From: Platycnemis pennipes | Taxonomy: Eukaryota; Arthropoda; Insecta; Odonata; Platycnemididae | Reading direction: 5' to 3' | Length of the DNA: 64,000 nt | NCBI GenBank assembly: GCA_933228895.1 | Contig: OW121857.1 | Location: 3,162,001-3,226,000, forward strand | Shown here: piece by piece, positions 11,745-22,125 of the stretch | Layout of the letters: the number at the start of each line of letters is the position of its first letter | Numbering within the stretch: position 1 is the first letter of the stretch | Notes under the pieces: model-generated | What the model saw: the letters and a program-made list of their open reading frames with translations, nothing else | Database searches by the model: none | Told to the model about the DNA's origin: nothing | Position numbers and translations under genes: made by a program

Positions 11745-12520
11745 CGTGCATGGAATAGTATTTATAGAAAATAGAAAGTCCAGTGCAATGTTGGCAATCA
11801 CCAATGCTAGACGAGAATCACCTTGTGCCAGACATCTTGCACTCGGAAGGAAGTAGAAGGAGACTCAACGCCTGGGAAAAAGCTGGAAATCATATAGCAC
11901 TTGACAAACAAAGTGCCCCAGGCAAATGATCAAGTGCTTCCTCTCATCCACCCTTATTCTCCATCCCTCTAAACAACTACTTCGCCAATGGACACTTCCG
12001 ATAGATTCCAACAATGTTGCTACCTCCCCCCCCCTCCCAGGTAAATCCCATTGACGGGACCATCAGTGATTCCAAGGAACCCGAAATCCTTCCACCCTCC
12101 TGCAAAACTTCCCTCTCCAAATCACACCCTTCTTTCTTTCTTTTAAACATGACTTTGCCCACAGTGACTACAGGACAGTGAATTCTCCGAACTTATTGTG
12201 ATACTTATGAGCATTGTGCGTTTCCCCACTTTTTCTTCCCACTCAGTTGCCCATCAACACCAGACAATCCCTACCCAGCAAGCCTCCCCCTGCCCACAAC
12301 ACCACAATCCCGCTTCCCCCTCTGACACCCAAACACCTGTTTTTATTTGTACATATGCATGCTGATTAATATTGGTCAGTGTTACCTGGTGATGCTATTA
12401 TGTAACGAAACACAGGTCGTACTGAATCAATTTCTCAAGTGGACCGTAGAAATACTTCATAAAACTTCCAATATGTCAATGAAGTAACGTTGCAGAAAAT
12501 TCTTCTATTTTATCATAACT
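11745..12520. other. Unassigned interval
   Basis: No recognised gene or repeat. A C-rich patch at 12020-12060 is the only compositional feature. Confidence 0.3.
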
Positions 12521-12522
12521 GC

Positions 12523-12775
12523 TCAATGTACTTGTACACTTTCTAAATTATTGGTACAGTCGTGGTTTGGAGGATTGTGGATGTCGTTTGGATTAATATA
12601 TTTTTCTTTTTCCTGTGCTTTACCCTGAGTTGCTATACCTACACTGTAGTTAATAAATGACTCTTGGGTTTCAAGCAGAGTAACATTTTCGGTTGCTGAC
12701 GCTTCGATGGAACACTCCTCCATCGCCCTCAGAGCAATGAGCAACCCAAAATCGTACTCCGCTTGAAACTCCAGT
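12523..12775 (-). other. Possible coding exon, host, unknown product
   Basis: The minus-strand frame is open from about 12775 to a stop at 12523 (about 83 codons). It has balanced amino-acid use, an acidic stretch (RAMEECSIEASATEN) and a polar tail ending LESVQVH. No ATG opens it at the right position, so if real it would be the last exon of a spliced gene. It lies about 0.77 kb downstream of the exon-like piece at 13543-13651 on the same strand. I cannot name the product; chance openness is the alternative. Confidence 0.25.
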
Positions 12776-12779
12776 CATT

Positions 12780-13310
12780 TATTAATATAATTAGCCAAGA
12801 AAGAATGAAATCCTATGCTACACTATAGTGTCTGATCAATTGTTTTATTCTTTACCAACCCAGCAAATGGGAAATTATTTAATGGCCCACTATTTGAGAT
12901 ACTCATTACCCTACCATACTCTATCCTTAAAAAGGCCTACAATTCTTGAATATCCTATCCCCTAAATATTTGGCCACTTTGGTGGTGTAGTGAATCCCAA
13001 AGCAGTTTAGGAGGCTTCTAAATTCAATACATTACAAACAAAATATGCTCTCATGTGACACACTATGGAGAAATATTTAAGGACTCACAATTTTTGTGAA
13101 ATATGAGCCATCCCCAAGTAGGAATAACTGAGGCCACCTAAGTAACATTTCCATGTATGCTAGGTAAATGCAGATTAAAATATTTTGACAAATGCCATTT
13201 ACAAATAATCCCTTTACTACTATGGACCTACTAACCATCTAGCTGAATGTGGCCCTGTTATCTAACATGCTTCCATGTTGTAAGCTAAAGCACATTAATA
13301 GTGCATGTTT
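12780..13310. other. Unassigned interval (possible intron)
   Basis: No motif-bearing frame. If the two flanking exon-like pieces on the minus strand belong together, this would be intron. Confidence 0.25.
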
Positions 13311-13317
13311 AATGAAC

Positions 13318-13390
13318 TTCACCCCATGCCACACACCCTCCAGGTGGCTTGCACAGTATTGCGTGGATGCAGATTGATGTAGATGAACGT
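13318..13390 (+). mobile_element. LINE 3'-end fragment with GATGTAGATG tail (degenerate)
   Basis: CACCCCATGCCACACACCCT…GGTGGCTTGCACAGTATT…GATGTAGATG matches, in direct orientation, the reverse complement of the block at 14525-14615. It reads as the end of a LINE-derived sequence with a (GATGTA)n-type tail. Only the last roughly 70 bp are preserved. Confidence 0.4.
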
Positions 13391-13542
13391 TAATTGGCAA
13401 ATGACTCCTCCATACCAAGGCAACACCATGTCAAATAAAGTTTATTCCAGCCCCTGAAGTGTGGCATTAAGCATGGCCTATGTATGTCTACTGCAGTGCT
13501 CATTCATAAAATTATGGACAACATCAAATAATACGTACGTAC

Positions 13543-13651
13543 ATGTCTCCAGCGTAGGCTGCATTCAGCGTCATTTCTGACTGACCCAGTGTGCATTCCA
13601 AGTGTGTCTCTTCCACATCACATGTGCCTGGTTGTTCTCCAGTTTCCTCAG
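13543..13651 (-). other. Possible coding exon, host, unknown product
   Basis: On the minus strand a 109-nt block is preceded by a good acceptor (CTATTCATTTTGCAG, AG at 13653-13652) and followed by a GTACGT donor (13542-13537). The frame through it reads EETGEQPGTCDVEETHLECT, then LGQSEMTLNAAYAGD, with no stop and with acidic, Cys-containing content. This has the shape of an internal exon of a host gene (phase 2 in and phase 2 out). The product is unknown. The phase does not join directly to the 12523-12775 frame, so another exon or a chance match must be considered. Confidence 0.3.
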
Positions 13652-13654
13652 CTG

Positions 13655-14520
13655 CAAAATGAATAGAAAACTTGTGCGTTAGGCAAAAAACGAGATGTGA
13701 ACAAGTAAGTTTAATACCATAGTATTAAAGGGGCCAATGGTAAAGTACCCAGATGACTAGATACAGGCTTTCATAATAAAATGAAGGAACATGTTGTTCC
13801 AAGGCATAGTGGGAAAGTTACCAAAACAATTAACTGATTTAAGGTAAAGTTAATCTCTGTAAAAAGTAACTAGTTAAAGTTAAAAATTATTTTTCTAAAA
13901 AGTACCTGATTAAAGTAACAGTTTAAAAAATAACTTTTACGCTAAAAGTAACCTTTTCATTTACTTTGCCATATTGGATGCCTGAGGCAATGGAGGCCTT
14001 GATGGTATTTTTTTCTTTTGACAAAGAAAGCAAATGCTGAAAACTGTCATTGTTGTTTCTTCCATCCGTATCCATTTGTTTAAAAATATATTTGAATTGG
14101 GGATTTTTGTTGCGATTCCATTTAGTGTCCAGAGTGTTGTTGGTCTCAGGTTTCCTAGTGTCTGCTGAAAGGATTTGGTGATTTTTCTGAGGTGGGGCTC
14201 CAATTCCGTGATTTTAATGACCCCAGTCCTCAATGCTGTCGATGGAACCCCTGAGGCTCATTACACCAACGGTGGTGTCACGATCGTACATGGTCAGGTG
14301 TAGATGAGATTTTGCAAGGTAGTCAAGAAATGGGAATGAATTTGAATGAGAAGTCAAGGATATGAGTAGGTTTCTCTTAGAAGAGTAGGAAAGAATGAAT
14401 ATAAATGAATAGATGGGGATTGCAATGAAAAAGCTAGGCACTCATACTGCAGTTCTTTCATCAGCAATAACACAGAAAACTTGAAAAGTTTAGGTAGGCT
14501 AAGGAAGTAATTGATTGGGA
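13655..14520. other. Unassigned interval
   Basis: Contains a TAAAGT-rich patch at 13845-13950 (repeated TAACTNNTTAAAGTTA-like words). A 90-codon minus frame at 13961-14233 has no recognisable motif. No supported gene. Confidence 0.3.
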
Positions 14521-14524
14521 TATA

Positions 14525-14615
14525 CATACATCTACATCTACATAATACCCTGCAAGCCACCACAAGGGTGTGTGGCAGGGGGTGATTGCTCACCAAACAT
14601 GCACTACATATCATG
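14525..14615 (-). mobile_element. LINE 3'-end fragment with (ATGTAG)n tail
   Basis: The plus text ACATCTACATCTACATAATA, followed by CCCTGCAAGCCACCACAAGG and GTGTGGCAGGGGGTG, is, on the minus strand, a short LINE-like end finishing GGCTTGCAGGGTATTATGTA and a GATGTA repeat tail. The same end occurs in the other orientation at 13318-13390. Confidence 0.45.
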
Positions 14616-14770
14616 CATAAAAAAGGAATAGTATTAATATAGTAGTCAGAACTACACTATTTAAAAAGATAGACATAGTTCAACCTGGTGCAGATGTGAA
14701 GTTCCAAGTTTTATCACTGAAATGGATTATTTGTAATATGTTAGGACACATGGCTCACGAGCCATCCACC

Positions 14771-15662
14771 TAGGGCTGTGCGGTGCAGAAAATACTGAAC
14801 CGGTTCTCGGTTCTGAAAAATGGCGACCGGTTCTGGCGACACAGGGTGTCATATCAAATTTTGTTTTATGTAACCAAATTTTCTTTAAATTCACCATTAT
14901 TAAAAATGTTATTTATTTAAAGATATCTCACCACACTTTGGCATAAAATACTCTTGGAAAGAACTTACAATACTGAGCATTAATATTCAACATCAAAATA
15001 TTCAAATTTCGTTTGCATTAGATGCATCTTATGTACGATAATTCCAATCAATGCACTGTGGACACGAATTTTGCGGCTGCCGTAAACAGTTGCATTATCC
15101 TCTCGCTTCATGCATGTGGCATAGGTAGATAGAAACTTGAAACAATTCTCCTTCCTCCACGAAGTCTCCCAAAACCAACCACGTTGGTTAAATAAAAATT
15201 GCTACTGCACTAACCTGAAGGATAACTAACACTTTCTTATTCGTTGTAATTGTTGAAAAAAATAATATTACATGAAAAATAGATACATCCTGTTGAGTTA
15301 CATGTGTGACAATGCTTTACATGGGTGAGTGCTCGCTCTGCTCTCTAGCGGCTGATTATTTGTAAGACGACAGCCAGGCGGACAACTTATAGGACAGGAA
15401 AGTTCACACGCGTGGTCGTCAGCCATTCTGGCTGCGAGCAGAGATGCATGGTGGTGTGAAAGCCGAGCAGCGAACCATCATCGGTGATACCAGGTGATAC
15501 AGTACTTCTTCGCCGGTGCACCGGTTCAGAACCGATGCCCATGTGCCCCGGCTTAGAACCGCTTCCACTTGCACCGGTTTTTTTCCTACATCTGAACCGA
15601 CCTGCGTGTTCTGAAAAAAACCAAACTGCTGAACCGGTGCACCGGAAAACCACCCAGCCCTA
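14771..15662. mobile_element. Non-autonomous hAT-like element with GAACCGGTTC words
   Basis: The ends are TAGGGCTGTGCGGT (14771) and ACCACCCAGCCCTA (to 15662), imperfect terminal inverted repeats of hAT type. The flanks are CATCCACC (14763-14770) and, once the later SINE insertion is discounted, CATCCCCC (15663-15665 continuing at 16021). That is a 7-of-8 match and fits the 8-bp target duplication of the superfamily. ACCGGTTC words cluster in both subterminal regions. About 890 bp, with no transposase frame. Confidence 0.7.
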
Positions 15663-15665
15663 CAT

Positions 15666-16007
15666 TGGTTGGTTGGTTGGTTATTTAGGGGAGGCGACCG
15701 ACAGCTAAGGTCATTTGCGCCACTATAGGAGAGGTGGGTAATTGGGTAATGGTAGGAGTTTTCAGGGAACGGAGGAAGGGTGGAGAGAAACCAGGCGTCG
15801 GCATTAGCCTACTCTTAACGAAAGGCGCCAAGGGGACCACGGCTTAACGTCCCATCCGACGGACGGAGTACTGTACTTGAAATGCCCTCCACTAGGCACT
15901 CAAGTGGGGACCGGTTTTCCACTGAAAAATTTGCCACTGCCGGGAATCGAACCCGGGCCCTTGGGGTGGGAGGCCAGTACTCTAGCCACCACACCAACAC
16001 GATCCCC
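15666..16007 (-). mobile_element. tRNA-derived SINE, family A, copy 1
   Basis: On the minus strand the element starts with a tRNA-like head. It has an A-box-like GTGGCTAGAGTACTGG and a B-box-like GGGTTCGATTCCCGG (about 15988-15938), which in SINEs form the RNA polymerase III promoter. A roughly 250-bp body follows, with a (AACC)n tail at its 3' end (left side on plus). A 13-bp target duplication, CCCAGCCCTACAT, flanks it (15653-15665 and 16008-16020). It is inserted at the last bases of the hAT-like element. Related copies lie at 44971-45297 and 58890-59196. Confidence 0.8.
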
Positions 16008-16020
16008 CCCAGCCCTACAT

Positions 16021-16880
16021 CCCCCCCTCCCTGTCATAAGATCACGTGCCAATACGGACCATAGTCTGGCCGTTTCACAACCGAAATATGAGGAAGTGGG
16101 GAAGGAAGGGAGAGGAGAGTGGTGGAATATGATGTGGAGGGCTGCACATCAGACTGTGCTAAGAGGATCTCCCCTTCTCCATTGAACTGCCCTCTGTTAA
16201 CTTTTGCTGGCACTAGGAAAGATTAAAGGCATTAACATCTCATTTATGCATTTCCATATTACATGCGTGAGAACCAAAAATATGTTTTCAACACCAGCAT
16301 GAACAAAAGAACTTTAGATGAAACTGACCTTAATGAAATCCCTTTACTCTTTTCATATAAAATTCGAGGATTCTCATGAAATCTAGTGGAGTGATGTGAT
16401 GATGACGCATCAACATTGAAACCTGTGTCAAAGCAGAAATTTTATTTTGTGGAAACTTGCATATGTATTACTTCAGTACCTGAACTCTTTCCTTGATTTA
16501 TTCTGAGAAGTATGCAGTAAATTACATGCAATGAACTACACTTCCCCAAAGTACACTTTTCACTATCTCATTTACTGTGGTTCCCACTCATTTACAAATA
16601 ATACGTGTTAATTTAAACAGTTATGCTTAAAAGATTCATAACACAATGTGCTTCACATTAGTAATTCCTCCAACCTTTGGTTTAATTTGCATTTGAATTA
16701 TGAAAAATATACCAAGGAATTATCCTCTAAAAGATATTACAAGCACCAAAATGTTATTGAAAATTAACAATGCTTCTTGACATTCATGCATTATGGAAGG
16801 CTATTTCCTCTTTCTGCATTATGTCATCAATGGAAATTTTTTAGCATGCACCTTACAATATAAATAATTGAGTCCTTGCA
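16021..16880. other. Unassigned interval
   Basis: No gene or repeat seen. AT-rich non-coding DNA. Confidence 0.35.
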
Positions 16881-17165
16881 TCATCACCATTGGTCATCAA
16901 TCCTCAGATTGGTTTGACGCAGCTCTCCACTCGATTCTTCTATCGGCCAATCTCTTCATTGTGACGTAATTCTTCTCTTTTACACTCTTCACAACCTGTT
17001 CCATATATCTCATACGAGGCCTGCCTTTTCCAATCTTCCCGTTCACTTTTCCCTCGATGATAGTCTTCATCAGGCCATCGTGTCTTAAGATGTGGCCGAT
17101 TAAGTTGTCCCTTCTTCTTCTTAGAGTTTTCAGCAGACTTCTCTTTTCTCCTACTCTTCTAACTT
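16880..17165 (-). pseudogene. RTE-like LINE ORF, extreme C-terminus and 3' end
   Basis: Read on minus, the frame gives RRVGEKRSLLKTL, RRRRDNLIGHILRHDGLMKT, IIEGKVNGKIGKGRPRMRYM and ends DRRIEWRAASNQSED before a stop near 16890. This is the C-terminal region of the same LINE family as the copy at 45565-52410, whose tail (52325-52370) reads KRIEWRAESNQS. Only the 3' end survives here, which fits 5' truncation during target-primed reverse transcription. Confidence 0.7.
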
Positions 17166-17169
17166 TCAG

Positions 17170-18485
17170 TATTTACCTATCTGATGATTTGAAATACATA
17201 GAATGCTCTCCATTTCACTGCCCACAATTGCCCACACAGCAATGGATGTCTCACCATGGTCTCGAATATCTAGAACATTGCGAATGTCTCACAGACACCT
17301 CAGAGAGGAAATCGTGAAATGTTCAGAAAATAATTCTTTGCATAATATAAATGCCATCAAACCCTTCCTATGCCTATTTTTCGGAGCAATTCTGAAGTTG
17401 AGATTATTACAATGGCCATATTTACCAAGGAATTCTTATTTTCAAAAGTTCATCATTCAACCCAAATTAATTGTAGTACAAAAGTGCACTGAACAGCCCC
17501 GCCATAACTATGTATTCATTTTCTAATTCCCATAACTCTATTCAATCCATGTGGGTTCCTGGGTAATCTTTGCACACAAGCATGCATATCCACATGTTCA
17601 TGTCTTTGCATTTCGTGATTTGATTATATCCTGGTTCTCTATTTTTGGGTTTTTGCCAAATAAGTACTCTTCCTCTATCTTCACATCTTATTCAAAAGGT
17701 AAGCTATGTAAGAGATTCATATTGTTTATTAGTTTCGAATTTAATTGCATTGTATATTGTTCAGGTTATTTTTAAGGTTACAAGTTACTCCGATAAATGT
17801 GCACAAGCGTACCACCTGAACTTCCCCATATAACCCGATTGTTTCCAGGAAATTTTGTTAAAATTTTGTATATTTTGGATTCATGAAAAAACAACTGGCA
17901 GTATTCTCATGCACATTTAACACTACTGCTTGATAATTTCAGATAAGGTTATAAGATAAATTAATTGTGACTCAGTTTCATGTTGTCTTAAATTAATATT
18001 TAAATTGCGATCAATGTATTGGCGAGAAAGCAGGTAAAACCAAAATGAAAAGTTGGTCCAATTGGAGATATTATGTTGTCCCCTCAGCAGTCCCACCTAC
18101 TATACTATTTAAGGCTCCACTTCGTTTAAATACTTTATAACGATACTTCTTCGTTAAAAACTGCCAGAAAACTAAACCTAAAATGTAGGTACTCCTCAAA
18201 TGTACATCGTATCCAAATAGCACCATTGATTAAGAAAGTTCTTCATTTAAGATTTCCCGTACAAATGCTACTCCATATTAATTAGTGAAGATGGATATTG
18301 CCAATATTCTTTCAAAAATGAACGTTCTCCAAATACGAGTCGAGCCAGAGCAGGCTCACAGTCGTCGGTGAGTTCCACCCATCACTTGGGGAAAGTCAGT
18401 TTTTCTTGTCGCCTTAATTAATGTATTAGTGAAAACCCAAAAAACTGCTGTCTGTCAGAAAGAAAGATAAACAAATAAAGGCTCA
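17170..18485. other. Unassigned interval
   Basis: No family motif in any frame. AT-rich non-coding DNA ending at a piggyBac-like terminus. Confidence 0.35.
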
Positions 18486-18501
18486 GCATTGAAAGGGTTA
18501 A
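18485..18501 (-). mobile_element. piggyBac-like terminus (AAAGGG + TTAA)
   Basis: AGCATTGAAAGGGTTAA mirrors the terminus at 5499-5520. See that entry. It may be the other end of a heavily invaded element 13 kb long, or an isolated end. Confidence 0.4.
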
Positions 18502-18694
18502 ATGATGGAGTGTCTAACTCTAGTAAGGTTGTTTTACTTTAGATTGTAGGAACCATCCTTACTAATTGATTTTTAGTATTATGTATTTTGTAAATCATTG
18601 AACTATCACCGAATATTTGTTGTTTATTTTACAGTTGTTGAGAGGAAGCATATTAAATGTGCTACAGATGAGAGATCTTTTCATATAACTTCCC

Positions 18695-18870
18695 TAGTAT
18701 ACTTGCTATAGCAATTGATATCCATACCATATCCCCACAATATCCGTAATATCCAACTATTATGTCCACACAATATCCAATTTTCATCCGCTAATATTAT
18801 ATAGATATCCATACAATGTCCGAAGTTGCCGCCAAATGCCATCCATATAATATCCAACTTGGATACTAAA
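18695..18870. repeat. Cluster of degenerate ATATCC words
   Basis: About ten ATATCC/ATGTCC words occur within about 175 bp (GATATCCATACCATATCCCC, CAATATCCGTAATATCCAAC, and so on), with GGATAC and GGATAT in the opposite orientation at the right edge. It looks like the subterminal word array of a non-autonomous transposon, but no termini were found. Confidence 0.4.
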
Positions 18871-20180
18871 TAAAAAGGGTTTCCCTTTCCCTGCTACATA
18901 TTTTTCTCTAAAGGATATTTTAATATTACCCTCCGACTTGCTAGAAATCAGTAGAGCAGCACTTTGCGATTTTCCACACTTGTTTATTTCCCCTCAAACA
19001 GTTCCGAGGTACCTTTTGTCATTACTTAAAGACTACTGCATATAGCAGCCTCTAGATAATGATATGTAAGGAACGTCAAAACATGGTTGAGGTGAAATAA
19101 AACAATTGTGGAAAATTACAGTGCTGCTCTACTGTTTTATTGTAATGAATTTCCTCAAAGATAACTTTTCTAACATTGATTTTTACTCCTGCATGTTGTT
19201 CGATCACAAACTTAAAAATGCAAACACTGGTTATAAGGCTGGCAAAGGCACTCGACCGAGAGAAAGTAGAGTGAGTTTCATTCACGCATGCAAAGACTAA
19301 TTAAAATTATTAGATATAATGAAATACAATATTAATATTCCACACTCAATTTGAAATAATTACCGACCCATGTTTCGGCAACTCAGGACCTAGAAAATGG
19401 CACTGAGTTGCTGAAACCCAGTTCGGTTATTATTAAAAATGAAATGCATAGTATTACTATTGTATTCCATTATGAATGTCACAAACTTCTACTAAGTCAT
19501 GCCTGAAACGACGTCTTATAAAATTCTTAGCATTTGAATAAGTATTAATCCAATTGGTTTGCTTTTGCCAGCATTCTAGGTCCAATTGTATGCCATCCTC
19601 CAACCTTAGAAGGATTCAAGCAATGGCAGAGGATTTTATTGTTTTAATATATTCATTAAAAAGACAATAAAATTATTTTAATCAGGCCATGAACTTATAT
19701 CTTTAAGTAATAGGAGAGTTACCCATTTTTTTCTAATTCTATACCGGATATTGCTTACCAAGCTAGATAATAGTGGTAAGAGTCAATGCTGCTCTCATGC
19801 TAGTGTTATCGAATGATGATTACCATCCAAGGCTTTGTGATTCTTCGTGAAGGGAATACAAGTATAGTAGGATATTAAAAGTGTAATAGTAGTCTAGAGC
19901 ATTGTAAGGGAATTGTAACTGTTGTAGAACCAAAAGAAGAAAATGTAAAGTGGAAATTTTTTCCAAATATTTGCCATACGGGTGGTCCCTTACATTAAAA
20001 AAAATACATTAGGAGCTCAGTGATGGAAAGGATGGGAGGTCATCAAATTTTCAGTAAAACTAAATATGTGGTTAGTGCTGCATTAGAAATAGGTAGATTT
20101 AATTATCATGTTCTGCTGACTATATTCACTTGCTGGCATCAAAATAAAGCTTTCTTGCCAAGATAAGCAGACAATTCTTT
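18871..20180. other. Unassigned interval
   Basis: No gene seen. Imperfect inverted copies of a short block occur around 19360-19430 (ACCGACCCATGTTTCGGCAA and GCTGAAACCCAGTTCGGTTA), a small palindrome of MITE type. Confidence 0.3.
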
Positions 20181-20184
20181 TAAA

Positions 20185-20535
20185 TACAGGGTGACCTCTC
20201 AGAGAGGTCTCTGGGACATCTCCAAAGGTTGGTGAATGTCTCCGAGTCATTGCACGAGATATTCGAGACATCTCAGAGACATACATGAGAGTTAAATCTC
20301 ATACATAGAGCTTGTGTCCGATACATCTCGAATGTCTCTGGGACATCTCAAGAAATGTTCAGAGACTTTCCTGAGATGTCTCATGCAATGTTTCAGAGAC
20401 CATTTTTCTGGACATAATGACATCTCGGAGAAGTCTCAGAGATGTCTCCATAGGTCACATGAAAATCTCTGAGATATCACACGTGATATTGGAGATATCT
20501 CAGAGATGTATCTAAGAGGTATTTCTGCTATGTGG
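20185..20535. repeat. Dense array of GAGACATCTC-type words, both orientations
   Basis: Over about 350 bp the words GAGACATCTC, GAGATGTCTC, TCAGAGAC and GAGATATCTC recur every 15-25 bp. Many are self-complementary, so the array can fold on itself. It ends on the right with AGAGGTATTTCTGCTATGTGGGG. On the reverse strand that is a CCCC-starting terminus, similar in style to the CCC-starting foldback termini at 35751 and 46251. No left terminus was identified. It is non-coding; the 67-codon frame inside is a by-product of the repeats. Confidence 0.55.
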
Positions 20536-20539
20536 GGCG

Positions 20540-22117
20540 GTATTTTTATTTACCTGCAGGGCGTCTACTACCCCCTCCATCCCAACAGAGGCTGTTATCC
20601 CTATTAATATTAGCATCATCTCCTCCAAGCTGCTGAGCCCAGAATATTTAAAGGAAGGCCCACCCCGTCCCCTCTCAATGCTTCTGCAGCCTCAGCCCTT
20701 TCCTTTTGGCATTGCTCTTCCACTCTTGCCAAGTCTGGAAAGAGTAACGTTGGTTAATGCACCCATTGCCCGTATCACCAAGAACTTCAAGATTAATTAT
20801 CAAGATTGGTATTTAATATTTGCTGCTGTAAATCCACAAAAAAATTCCTCAGAGAACACAAATTTTTCATTGGATCAACAGGGGAATTCGAAGATTATAC
20901 AAATCTGAGATGCAACTCATACTATCAAAGATGTCTAAATACAGATGTAAGTAATTTGACAATTGGTTTTTACGTTACAATGCAATTCGATCATGTTAGA
21001 CTCACAAAGGAATCCATGGCAATATGCCTAAACAACAAATGGAAACATACCATCATCTACTTCTCAATACTTTTGGCCGCCCCTGAGGCAGAGGCATTTA
21101 AACCCTGGGCTGCCTTTCTTAGTTAGCCGTGGCTCCCTGTGGTCCATACAACTCATTTCTGGTCATGTCCGGGTGGAACTCCATAAAAGAGAGGAAGATT
21201 TCTCTTTGTTCAGTAGACACCACGGCCTTCGCCTGCATTTATAGAAAAATTGTTGACATTATTACAATAATTTTACATATGGCTATCATTACATTTCTAA
21301 TTTTGGAATTACATACTGGCTTTTTTTTACAATGGTGTACATCATTAGAATGAAGTTTATAAAAATTATTGTGTTTCTATTACACACTATTAACGTTGAA
21401 TGCAAAACAAACATTCAAAGAGAAGAGACTATAAACTGCATACCTATCCGTGGTGGGCATAAACTTTAAACTATTAGCATGCATTTCCAAACATATCAAG
21501 TATACTTATACATCTATAGATGTTTAAGTAATGGGCGATAATTGGCTTATATTTCGATTTCCTGTTCACATGGTGTATATAAATGTTTACAGGTCGAAAT
21601 GTTAATCTAATACCTCAGCATTTGTGAATGTTACATCCAGGATATGTGCCAAGTACAACGTCATTTCTTTGGTGAAACATCTATTGAACAATAATTAAGG
21701 AGCAGTTAGCAGAATGGAATGAATGTGTGATTCGGGTTGGCCGGAAAGTTACGAGTTTACAGCTTGGAAACCATTTCACGCAACTATTCACTTTTGAATA
21801 CTACGCATACATAAATAACGCATTGCATAAAACAGCCCGAATGACCAGAGTTTGAATGCCGTTAGTCTCTTAAAGATAAAATCGACACATCTACAGAAAT
21901 AAGTTATGTAAAATACAACTCCACTCAGTTTGTTTGTTTCATACGATGATTAAATTCAACAAAGTTACGCACGACAACATTAAAAACAAGTATACTGCTA
22001 TCAACATAGATATCCAGGAGGGGATCAAAGCAAATTGAATACAAAATAATCTTAAATGTCTTACATCGTCGTGCTCCAACTTCCATCGTTCTCTCACATA
22101 AACATAAACAGCGGTCT
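20540..22117. other. Unassigned interval
   Basis: No recognised gene. The frames at 20678-21353 show no family motif. A more GC-rich patch at 20540-20760 has no further support as an exon. Confidence 0.3.
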
Positions 22118-22125
22118 ACTGTAAT
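22118..22125. repeat. Target-site duplication ACTGTAAT (left)
   Basis: Exact 8-bp match to 25439-25446. Together they delimit the hAT-type element. Confidence 0.85.

Noticed and set aside
15940..16007. Possible tRNA gene
   Set aside because: Only box A and box B-like parts are present, with no proper acceptor or anticodon stem, and the sequence recurs as the head of a dispersed SINE.
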